Assembly (NCBI GenBank): GCA_937900975.1
Contig: CALCPC010000692.1
Location: forward strand, 1 to 18,833
Origin: an uncultured Paracoccaceae bacterium
GTDB lineage: Bacteria > Pseudomonadota > Alphaproteobacteria > Rhodobacterales > Rhodobacteraceae
Length of the DNA: 18,833 nucleotides
Reading direction: 5' to 3'
A program made the translations under genes and the position numbers. Positions 1 through 6,347 of the stretch are shown here, piece by piece (within the stretch, counting starts at the first letter, position 1; the number at the start of each line of letters is the position of its first letter). Under the pieces are notes generated by a model, which was not told where the DNA came from, did not search any database, and worked only from the letters and a program-made list of their open reading frames with translations.

Positions 1-1275
1 GAACAGGATCAGCAGGGCGACCAGGATGAGAGAGCAAAGGATAAACGGCAGGGCCGCGCGATAGATATCGCGCATGGTTGTGTCGGGCGGCGCGACGCCT
101 TTCATAACGAACAGCAACAGGCCGAAGGGCGGCGTCGTGAAACTGATTTCCAGCGCCAAAAGCATGATCAACCCAAACCAGATCGGATCGAACCCAAGAC
201 TGGTTGCCAGAGGGAAAAAGATCGGCACGGTCAGCAGCATCATCGAAATCTGCTCCATAAACATTCCAAGGATCAGAAGAACCCCGAACATGATCAGGAG
301 CATCACCACCGGGTCGAAGGCAAACCCGGTGGCCCAGCCGATCAGCCCCCGCGATGCCCCCGAAAAGGCCAAAAGCTGGCTGAACGTGGCGGAGCCAAAG
401 ACGCTCAGATAGGCCATCAACGTGACGCGCCGCGCACCGCGGACCGAGGCTTTCAACGCCGCCCATGTCAGGCAGCGATAGAACATCGCCAGGATCAAGA
501 CGCCCAGCGCGCCAAAGGCTGCGGCCTCGGACGGGGTGACAATTCCATTGATCATCATCGCGACGATTGCGACCATCAAACCGATCATCGGCACGACATC
601 GGTCGCCAAAAGCCAGATTTTCTCGCCCCAGGGTTGCGGCGCCACGGCATAGGCCGGCGCGGCATGCGGGTCGAGCCGGGTTTGCAACCAGATGGTGGCG
701 AGGTAGAGCCCCGCAAGGATCAGCCCCGGAACGATGCCTGCGATCAGGAGGGCTGCAACGTCGATTTGGGCCAGCGTGGCCAGCAGCACGGCAAGGGCCG
801 AGGGCGGGATAATGATGGCCAGTCCGCCGGTGCCCAGGATCGGGCCGATGCTCATATGCTTTTTATAGCCCCGCTGCGTCATCTCGGGCACCATCAGAGA
901 GCCGAGCAGCGCGGTCGATCCCATCGATGAGCCGGAGAGGGTGGAAAACCCAGTGCCGCCGAGAACGGTGACATAGCTCAACCGCCCCGGAAGCCGGCCC
1001 AAAAGCCGGTCGATGGCGTTGAACATGCGCCCGCCAAGGCCGGTGTGAAAGAAGATCTCGCCCATCAAAAGAAACAGCGGAATGGGCACCAGCGCGAATT
1101 TCGTCAGCGCGCCCCAGCCGTTGTTCAGCAGCGCGACGACCCCCCGCTCACCGCCCATAAAGATCCACGCGCCAAGGATGTTTGCGGCCAGGAACGCCAA
1201 CGCCACGGGCATCCCCACCGCCATCAAAACCATAACGCTGCCCACCAGCAGCCCGAGCGCTTCGTACCACGCCAT
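1..1275 (-). CDS. dctM: TRAP transporter large permease, DctM family (3' end cut by window edge)
   Basis: This is the large membrane subunit of a tripartite ATP-independent periplasmic transporter. It carries the translocation path and couples uptake to a sodium or proton gradient. The reverse strand reads open from an ATG at 1275 to the window edge, giving 425 codons and no stop. The start is MAWYEALGLLVGSVMVLMAVG, followed by many hydrophobic segments typical of about 12 membrane spans. Recognisable family stretches are the early VPIPLFLLMGEIFFHTG, the GGTGFSTLSGSSMGSTALLG region, and IGPILGTGGLAIIIPPSALAV. The late segment FTTPPFGLLLFVMKGVAP is typical of the C-terminal half. Family members are usually about 425-430 residues, so only a few residues are missing. 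The start codon overlaps the dctQ stop by one base (TAATG), so translation is probably coupled. The substrate cannot be read from this subunit. Confidence 0.93.
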   Translation of the reverse strand, partial: MAWYEALGLLVGSVMVLMAVGMPVALAFLAANILGAWIFMGGERGVVALLNNGWGALTKFALVPIPLFLLMGEIFFHTGLGGRMFNAIDRLLGRLPGRLSYVTVLGGTGFSTLSGSSMGSTALLGSLMVPEMTQRGYKKHMSIGPILGTGGLAIIIPPSALAVLLATLAQIDVAALLIAGIVPGLILAGLYLATIWLQTRLDPHAAPAYAVAPQPWGEKIWLLATDVVPMIGLMVAIVAMMINGIVTPSEAAAFGALGVLILAMFYRCLTWAALKASVRGARRVTLMAYLSVFGSATFSQLLAFSGASRGLIGWATGFAFDPVVMLLIMFGVLLILGMFMEQISMMLLTVPIFFPLATSLGFDPIWFGLIMLLALEISFTTPPFGLLLFVMKGVAPPDTTMRDIYRAALPFILCSLILVALLILF

Positions 1276-1739
1276 TATTCGTGGATCCCCGCTTCGCCCG
1301 AATGCATCATCGTTCTGCCAAAGACAAAGCGCGCGAACTCCACCGCCATGAAGCAGAAGGCCACTGGAAAGGTGATCGTCAGCATCCAGCGGGGGTAGAA
1401 ATAGGCCCGGACGTCATAGTCGTTGCGCTCGATATTGGTCAGGAAGAGCTCTAACCCAAACCAGGCGAGGATCAGCGAAACCGCGACACAGCCCGCGGCC
1501 ACCATGCGGCTGACAGCGCGCCGCAGTGGGGGCGGCAGCGCGGCGGTCACAAGCTCGATATGAACATGGCCGCGCTCACGCACCAGCCAGGGCGCGCCCA
1601 GCATGGTCATGTAAAAAAGCCCATATTCGGCCGATGTGAAGAGCCAGGCAAAGGGTTGCACGCCAAGATTGCGCATCCCAACCGACACCACGACCGAGAC
1701 CATCAGCCAAAGCAGCGTCGCGGCCGCGATCAGCGCCAT
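1275..1739 (-). CDS. dctQ: TRAP transporter small permease, DctQ family
   Basis: This is the four-helix small membrane subunit of the TRAP importer, which partners DctM. The 154-residue reading from ATG 1739 has hydrophobic spans near residues 3-22, 36-54, 80-103 and 118-138. It also has the family-like GHVHIELVTAALPP segment after the second span. It lies between dctP and dctM and overlaps dctM by one base. The start is uncertain. No ribosome binding site precedes ATG 1739, and the frame stays open upstream into dctP without an ATG, GTG or TTG. A clear AGGAGG at 1776-1781 instead sits 10 bases before a GTG (1765) in a different frame. Inserting one base near 1752-1753 would join that start to this frame and give a natural N terminus. 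The gene may therefore carry a one-base deletion or a sequence error near its start. Confidence 0.88.
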   Translation of the reverse strand: MALIAAATLLWLMVSVVVSVGMRNLGVQPFAWLFTSAEYGLFYMTMLGAPWLVRERGHVHIELVTAALPPPLRRAVSRMVAAGCVAVSLILAWFGLELFLTNIERNDYDVRAYFYPRWMLTITFPVAFCFMAVEFARFVFGRTMMHSGEAGIHE

Positions 1740-1814
1740 AAGGTAAAGCAGCGTGTCATAGACACTTTGCTGCCCCCTCCTGCGTGCTCTGGTTGCCGGT
1801 CTTCGCTTGGGGCC

Positions 1815-1833
1815 GGGGCGGCCCCTCCGCCCC
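1815..1833 (-). terminator. GC-rich stem-loop between dctP and dctQ
   Basis: A perfect 7-bp inverted repeat (GGGGCGG / CCGCCCC) with a 5-base loop lies 14 bases past the dctP stop. It has no following T run, so it is not a standard intrinsic terminator. By analogy with other binding-protein operons it probably partly terminates transcription or protects the dctP mRNA 3' end, giving more binding protein than permease. That role is inferred. Confidence 0.5.
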
Positions 1834-1846
1834 GGACGAAGGGGGC

Positions 1847-2860
1847 CTAGTTATCGGCCGCGGGGTCGTAGAAAAGATCGATCAGCCGGTCATAATTCGC
1901 CGTGCCCATCGGATGCTCTGCCATCAGGCCTTCCATCCGCTCCCAGTTTTTTTCCCGGGCGGCCAGAAGGTAGCTGGCCTTTGCCTCACCCTCCAGCGAC
2001 ACGACGGTCATCCCTTGTGCATCCAGCGCCGCAAAATCCTCGTCCCGCTTTTGGCGCAGGGCGTTGACGCTATCGGCCTCGTGCTGGATGGCGACGTCTT
2101 GCACGATCTTTTTGGCCGCGTCGCTTAACGCGTTCCAGCGGTCGAGATTGACGATCACGCCAAGGTCGGTCGAGAAAAAGCAGGGTTCGATCCGGTAGTT
2201 CAGGAACTCGTTCCACTTCAGATCGATCAGCCCGATCTGCGTCCAGCCGGTGGCATCGACGACCCCACGCTGCAGGGCGGCATAGACTTCACCGGTCGGC
2301 AGATCGATCACCTGGGCGCCAAGGTAGTTGGTGAAAAAGGCGTTGTAGACGGCGTTGCCGCGCAGCTTCAGCCCCGCAACCTCCAGATTGCCATCGGCGT
2401 CGAAGCTTGGCGCATCGCGGGTCCACAAGTTGTAGCAGACGCCGCTGTCGAACCAGCCGAGGTATTTCAGGCCCATTTTCGCCTGATGGATCTCATCAAT
2501 CAGCGCGATGCCGCCGTTTTCGCGGGTCTCGATAGCCGTAAGGTTTGAGGCGACAAGCGCGTCCTTTTCGGGCAACGCGCCGCCGTAAAAAGAGTCGGGC
2601 GTATAGACCATGTCCACGATCCCGTCGCGCACGGCGGCGGGCTGGTGGAACATGCCGATGGCCTCTGGCCCGCCGCGCACCTCGATCTGCACGACGCCTT
2701 CGCCCGCCGCGTTCACCTTATCGACAAAGGACAGAAAGCTTTGCGTATAGATCAGCGGTTCGGGAAAGGCGTGGACGGCGGTGATCGTTTCGACGGCTTC
2801 GGCCATGGCGGCCAAGGTCATGGAACCGGCGATAATCCCGGCGGTAAGCTGCATTTTCAT
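1847..2860 (-). CDS. dctP: TRAP transporter periplasmic solute-binding protein, DctP family
   Basis: This is the periplasmic receptor that captures the substrate, usually an organic acid, and delivers it to DctQM. The 337-residue protein has a Sec signal peptide, with a cleavage site likely after about residue 22 (AEA). Family features include the central segment LKLRGNAVYNAFF, whose Arg167 matches the Arg that clamps a substrate carboxylate in most DctP proteins. They also include the hinge stretch LGAQVIDLPTGEVYAALQRG near 180-199. The start is well supported by an AGGAGG at 2869-2874, 8 bases upstream. The ATG overlaps the leuD-like stop (ATGA), so the importer is made from the same message as the dehydratase and regulator. 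That suggests it imports a carboxylate used by this pathway. The exact ligand is unknown. Confidence 0.93.
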   Translation of the reverse strand: MKMQLTAGIIAGSMTLAAMAEAVETITAVHAFPEPLIYTQSFLSFVDKVNAAGEGVVQIEVRGGPEAIGMFHQPAAVRDGIVDMVYTPDSFYGGALPEKDALVASNLTAIETRENGGIALIDEIHQAKMGLKYLGWFDSGVCYNLWTRDAPSFDADGNLEVAGLKLRGNAVYNAFFTNYLGAQVIDLPTGEVYAALQRGVVDATGWTQIGLIDLKWNEFLNYRIEPCFFSTDLGVIVNLDRWNALSDAAKKIVQDVAIQHEADSVNALRQKRDEDFAALDAQGMTVVSLEGEAKASYLLAAREKNWERMEGLMAEHPMGTANYDRLIDLFYDPAADN

Positions 2861-3534
2861 GGGTTGAACCTCCTATCCCCAACGCCAGTGCCCTGGCTTG
2901 TCGCTTGCGTATCGGTGTCCTGTGGCCTGGCCCCTTGTGGGAACGCCCAGGCCAGGTGCTGGCGGCGCTTTTGCTGGAACGCGGCAATCTCGGCCGTATG
3001 CGCCCTTGTCAGGTCGATGTCGTCCCACCCCATCATCAGCTTTTCGGCCCAAACCGGGTCGATCTCGAAGGGGAGCGTGTGTTGGGAGAGCGTCAGCTTG
3101 CGCGCCGATAGGTCGGCGCCTGCGGCGACGCACCGGTCGCCAAGCTCCCCGATCAGGGTGTCGGCCCGGTCACTGGGGATCCGCGCGGGCAACAGCCCGT
3201 TGTTGACGGCGTTCGCGGCGAAGATGTCGCCAAAGCTTGGCGCGATCACCACACGGATGCCAAAATCGAGCAGCGCGTAAACCGCCGCCTCCCGCGAGGA
3301 GCCGCTGCCGAAATTGCGCCGGGTCAGCAGCACGCTGGCGCCGGGATGGCGGTTGAGCGGAAAGTTGGGCTGGGCCTGGCCCTGCGCATCGTGGCGAAGA
3401 TCGTGGAGGAGGAACGGCCCATAACCCGCTCGGCGCGGGGTGGACATAAAACGCGCCGGGATCAGTTGATCGGTGTCGATATTTTCAATGTCGAGCGCGA
3501 CAGCATGGCCCGCGTGTGTGCGCCACCCGCTCAT
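2857..3534 (-). CDS. LeuD-like small subunit of an aconitase-family hydro-lyase (divergent)
   Basis: This is the small (swivel) subunit that pairs with the LeuC-like protein to form a [4Fe-4S] dehydratase/hydratase. The 225-residue product has the family segments NIDTDQLIPARF (18-29), NFGSGSSRE (74-82) and RVVIAPSFGDIF (94-105). In isopropylmalate isomerase the second motif reads NFGCGSSREH; here the Cys is Ser and the invariant-looking His is Ala83. The C terminus carries about 30 extra residues beyond the usual end, reading through the dctP ribosome binding site. The start is ATG 3534, overlapping the leuC-like stop; a longer frame upstream lies inside leuC. No leucine genes (leuA, leuB) are nearby, so leucine synthesis is unlikely. 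A catabolic hydratase for a substituted maleate or malate (citraconate, dimethylmaleate or maleate hydratase type) fits the context better. Confidence 0.9.
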   Translation of the reverse strand: MSGWRTHAGHAVALDIENIDTDQLIPARFMSTPRRAGYGPFLLHDLRHDAQGQAQPNFPLNRHPGASVLLTRRNFGSGSSREAAVYALLDFGIRVVIAPSFGDIFAANAVNNGLLPARIPSDRADTLIGELGDRCVAAGADLSARKLTLSQHTLPFEIDPVWAEKLMMGWDDIDLTRAHTAEIAAFQQKRRQHLAWAFPQGARPQDTDTQATSQGTGVGDRRFNP

Positions 3535-4925
3535 GCCGCGTGCCGTCCGCGCAGAAGGGGGCGGACATCGGTCAGGTGCCCGGTTATGGCGGCCGCAGCG
3601 GCCATCGCCGGCGACATCAGATGTGTGCGCGCGCCGCGGCCCTGACGGCCCCGGAAATTGCGGTTGGTGGTTGAGGCGCAGCGCCGCCCTGCGCCGACGC
3701 TGTCGCCGTTCATCGCCACGCACATCGAGCAGCCGGACCCGACCCAGGTGAGCCCCGCATCGGTAAAGACGCGGTCGAGCCCCTCATCCTCGGCCTGCGC
3801 CTTGATCGCGCGAGAGCCTGGGGAGACAAGGCCCGGCACTGTCGCGCGACGCCCGGCCAGGACCGCGGCGGCGGCGCGCAGATCCTCGATCCTGGCATTG
3901 GTGCAAGAGCCGATAAAGATCTGATCGATGCCGATGCTTTCCAGCGGACGGCCCGCGCTCAGCCCCATATAGTCGAGCGCGGCGCGTGCATGCTCTGCCT
4001 TGCCGGGGGGCAACCTGGCCGGGTCTGGCACGTTCGCTGTGATTGGCAAAGCGTCCTCGGGCGATGTGCCCCAGGTTACGATGGGCGCGACCTCCTCGGC
4101 GTTGAGCGTGACTTCGCGGTCATGCTTGGCGTCGCTGTCGCCGGCAAGCTTGGCCCAATCGGCCACGGCGCGGGACCACGCCGCCCCTTCTGGGGCGAAG
4201 GGGCGGTTCTGAAGATAGGCAAAGGTCGCGGCGTCAGGGGCGATCAGTCCGAACCGCGCGCCGCCCTCGATGGACATGTTGCACAGCGTCATGCGCGCAT
4301 CGACCGACAGGGCGCGCACGGCATCGCCTGCATATTCAATCGCATGGCCCCGTGCGCCATCGGCGCCAAGCCGCGCGATCCAGGCCAGCGCCAGGTCCTT
4401 GGCGCCAACACCCGGCGCAAGCTGGCCCGAGATGGTCAGCCTAAGTGAGCGCGGCTTTTTTTGCCAGATCGTCTGCGTTGCCAACACATGCGCGACCTCC
4501 GTCGCGCCGATCCCGAAGGCCAGTGCGCCCAACGCGCCATGCGTGGCGGGGTGGCTGCCGCCACAGACGATCAGCAGGCCGGGCAGCGGCAGCCCCTGTT
4601 CGGGCCCGATGACATGGACGATGCCCTGGCGCGGATCGGCGGGCCCGAAACAGGCGATGCCGTGGCGTTCGGTGTTTGCCGCACGCCCCGCGATCATCCC
4701 GGCAATCGCGGGCGTCGCTGGTGCGCCCTGTGTCGGTGCGTAGTGGTCGGCAACGCCAAAGGTCAGGCCCGGCTCTGCGACGCTAAGCCCGCGCGCGGCA
4801 AGCTTGGCGAACGCGTGGTGAGAGCCTTCGTGGACCAAATGGCGATCCACCCAAAGCAGCGCGGTGCCGTCGGCGCGGCGCCGGATCTCTTGCCGGGCCC
4901 ACAGTTTGTCGAGCAGCGTCTTCAT
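3531..4925 (-). CDS. LeuC-like large subunit of an aconitase-family hydro-lyase (altered active site)
   Basis: This large subunit holds the [4Fe-4S] cluster and most catalytic residues of a reversible hydratase. The 464-residue protein aligns along its whole length with isopropylmalate isomerase. It has RHLVHE near 28-33, GIVHVIGPEQG at 101-111, IGSCTN with cluster Cys341, GCSMC with Cys399 and Cys402, and TNRNFRGRQGRGARTH at 420-435. All three cluster cysteines are present. Two active-site motifs differ. DHN is DHY at 60-62, and CGDSHT is CGGSHP at 121-126, losing an Asp that corresponds to a catalytic-site Asp in aconitase. The start at ATG 4925 overlaps the regulator stop; a longer frame would add nine residues inside the regulator gene. 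The enzyme most likely hydrates or dehydrates a different 2-alkyl dicarboxylate. A poorly active LeuC is the alternative. Confidence 0.92.
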   Translation of the reverse strand: MKTLLDKLWARQEIRRRADGTALLWVDRHLVHEGSHHAFAKLAARGLSVAEPGLTFGVADHYAPTQGAPATPAIAGMIAGRAANTERHGIACFGPADPRQGIVHVIGPEQGLPLPGLLIVCGGSHPATHGALGALAFGIGATEVAHVLATQTIWQKKPRSLRLTISGQLAPGVGAKDLALAWIARLGADGARGHAIEYAGDAVRALSVDARMTLCNMSIEGGARFGLIAPDAATFAYLQNRPFAPEGAAWSRAVADWAKLAGDSDAKHDREVTLNAEEVAPIVTWGTSPEDALPITANVPDPARLPPGKAEHARAALDYMGLSAGRPLESIGIDQIFIGSCTNARIEDLRAAAAVLAGRRATVPGLVSPGSRAIKAQAEDEGLDRVFTDAGLTWVGSGCSMCVAMNGDSVGAGRRCASTTNRNFRGRQGRGARTHLMSPAMAAAAAITGHLTDVRPLLRGRHAA

Positions 4926-5713
4926 GCGCCGGTCCCGATCACGGGTTCCCAATGCCGGTTGTCGCCTGCGCCAGTGCGGGCCAACGTCATTTCCAGGCGG
5001 AAAAGCTCTGGCCGGTAGAGCGCCGACAGATATTCGACGCCGCGCCCCGCGCGGTCGCGCACGACCCGGCGCAGCGATAAAAGCGGCGCACCGACAGCGG
5101 CTTGCAGCGCATCGGCCACTTCTGGCGTCGCCAATGTGGCGCTGACCGACTGGGTGGCACTGTCGACGGCGACGCCACTGCGCTCCAACAGCCGGAACAG
5201 GGGCTGGGTGGCGAGGTCGGCTTCGGTGTAACTTTCGGCGATGTCGGCTGGAACATGGGTCGTGAGGTGAGAGAACGCGACCCCCTCCGACAGCCGGACG
5301 CGCACGGCCGTCTGCACCCGGTCGCCCGGTTCGAGGCCCAGCGCCGCCGCCACCGGCGCAGGCGGCGTGCCATAGGAAAAGGATTTCAGCCGCACGGTGG
5401 TGGCACGCTCAATCTCGGCCAGTTGCGGGATCAAGCCGGCGAAATCGGCGGCGATCTGCGGCTCGATCCCCGCGCGCGGCAAAACGACAGAGCCCGCGCC
5501 CGTGCGTTTTTCGATCCATCCATCGGCGGCCAACGCCTCTAACGCGCGGCGGACGGTGACGCGGCTGACGCCAAACTGCGCCGCAAGCCGATGTTCGCCG
5601 GGCAAAAGCATCCCCGCAGGCGCCGCGCCGTTTGAGATTTCGTCGCGCAGCGACAGGTATACCCGGCGGGCCTTGCCCCCTTCGGGCACCGTGGTTTGCG
5701 CGACCAGCGTCAC
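4922..5713 (-). CDS. GntR-family transcriptional regulator with UTRA effector domain (HutC subfamily)
   Basis: This is a DNA-binding regulator, probably a repressor relieved by a pathway metabolite. The winged helix-turn-helix lies near residues 17-80 and contains LPGEHRLAAQFGVSRVTVRR and GWIEKRTGAGSVV. A UTRA ligand-binding domain follows (about 100-250), with FSHLTTHVPADIAE and the terminal EYLSALYRPELFRLEM. It is the first gene of the leftward operon and overlaps leuC by 4 bases. That couples regulator, enzyme and importer, and makes autoregulation likely. The start is uncertain. I chose GTG 5713 (263 residues). GTG 5689 would give 255 residues and a more typical N terminus beginning (M)PEGGKARRVY, and ATG 5812 is also in frame. 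None has a clear ribosome binding site. The likely target is the divergent region just upstream. Confidence 0.88.
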   Translation of the reverse strand: MTLVAQTTVPEGGKARRVYLSLRDEISNGAAPAGMLLPGEHRLAAQFGVSRVTVRRALEALAADGWIEKRTGAGSVVLPRAGIEPQIAADFAGLIPQLAEIERATTVRLKSFSYGTPPAPVAAALGLEPGDRVQTAVRVRLSEGVAFSHLTTHVPADIAESYTEADLATQPLFRLLERSGVAVDSATQSVSATLATPEVADALQAAVGAPLLSLRRVVRDRAGRGVEYLSALYRPELFRLEMTLARTGAGDNRHWEPVIGTGA

Positions 5714-5842
5714 AGGCCGGCCGGACCGGGGCGTCGGGTCAAGGCAGGGGGGACACACACCGAAACGGTCTCCAATCCAGAATTGACCTTTAAATATCCC
5801 AAAACCTGTCATATGAAAAGTACATATTTCGGGAGAAGTCAG
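5714..5842. promoter_or_regulatory. Divergent promoter/operator region for the two operons
   Basis: This is the only AT-richer stretch between the two divergent gene sets, so both promoters are expected here. On the plus strand TTGACC (5783-5788), an 18-base spacer and TGTCAT (5807-5812) make a weak sigma-70-like pair. On the minus strand ATGACA near 5807-5812 resembles a -35 box but has no convincing -10. An 8-bp palindrome TCATATGA (5809-5816) is followed by a second CATAT at 5823, 13 bases after the first. This could be the GntR operator. Assignments are from sequence resemblance only. Confidence 0.4.
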
Positions 5843-5947
5843 ATGCAGACCGCCGCGATGGATCATCCGGTCCCCTGTTCGCCACCGACCCCGCGCAACC
5901 GGCGCGGCGCGATCCGCCTGGTCGCAGGCGGTTCGCATGGGTGTTAG
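5843..5947 (+). CDS. Possible 34-residue leader peptide overlapping the SnoaL-like gene
   Basis: The ATG at 5843 has a good ribosome binding site (GGGAGA at 5831-5836, 6 bases upstream). It reads 34 codons to a TAG at 5945-5947. Residues begin MQTAAMDHPVPCSPP and end VAGGSHGC, with no recognised domain. The stop lies 8 bases inside the SnoaL-like gene, which starts at 5937 in another frame, so the small ORF could couple or gate translation of the operon's first gene. The frame is also open further upstream, with ATG 5813 in phase. It may simply be an untranslated leader with chance coding potential. Confidence 0.3.
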   Translation: MQTAAMDHPVPCSPPTPRNRRGAIRLVAGGSHGC

Positions 5948-6347
5948 GGGCGCAGCCGTCGAAAGGGCCCCAGAGGCCCCAGAGGCCGCAGAGGTCGCGC
6001 GGCGGTTTCTGTCGGCGTTGGAGGCCCGCGATCTCGACACCGCCGCAACCGCGCTCGCCCCCGGGTGCACCCTGGTTTTCCCCGGCGCGCCGCCGATGAC
6101 GTCATTGGCAGAGGTTTTGGCCTGGGCGCGCCCGCGCTACCGGTTTGTGGGCAAGACCATCGCGGCGATAGAGGTCTTTCCGGCGGGCGACGCCAGCATC
6201 GTTTACGTGCGCGGCACGTTGCACGGGGCGTGGCCCGATGGGCGCGCGTTCGACGGGGTCCGCTTTATCGACCGGTTCGAGATCGCGGCGGGCCAGATCG
6301 TCCGCCAAGAGGTCTGGAACGATTTGGCCGAGGCGCGCGGCGCATGA
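5937..6347 (+). CDS. SnoaL/NTF2-like domain protein
   Basis: This is a 136-residue protein with the small cone-shaped alpha+beta fold of the SnoaL/NTF2-like superfamily. An N-terminal helix VARRFLSALEARDLDTAATAL (20-40) is followed by the strand segment GCTLVFPG (43-50). It ends with a strand pattern RAFDGVRFIDRFEIAAGQI that is typical of the family. Such proteins act as cyclases, isomerases, hydratases or small-molecule binders, so function cannot be assigned from fold alone. It is the first substantial gene of the rightward operon and overlaps hyuB by ATGA, suggesting it acts with HyuAB. The first 20 residues are low complexity, encoded by a 9-bp tandem repeat (5967-5993). No strong ribosome binding site precedes ATG 5937; coupling to the leader ORF is possible. 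Confidence 0.75.
   Translation: MGVRGAAVERAPEAPEAAEVARRFLSALEARDLDTAATALAPGCTLVFPGAPPMTSLAEVLAWARPRYRFVGKTIAAIEVFPAGDASIVYVRGTLHGAWPDGRAFDGVRFIDRFEIAAGQIVRQEVWNDLAEARGA

Noticed and set aside
3531..4925. Housekeeping leucine biosynthesis genes leuCD
   Set aside because: No leuA or leuB nearby, catabolic neighbours, and several active-site substitutions in both subunits.
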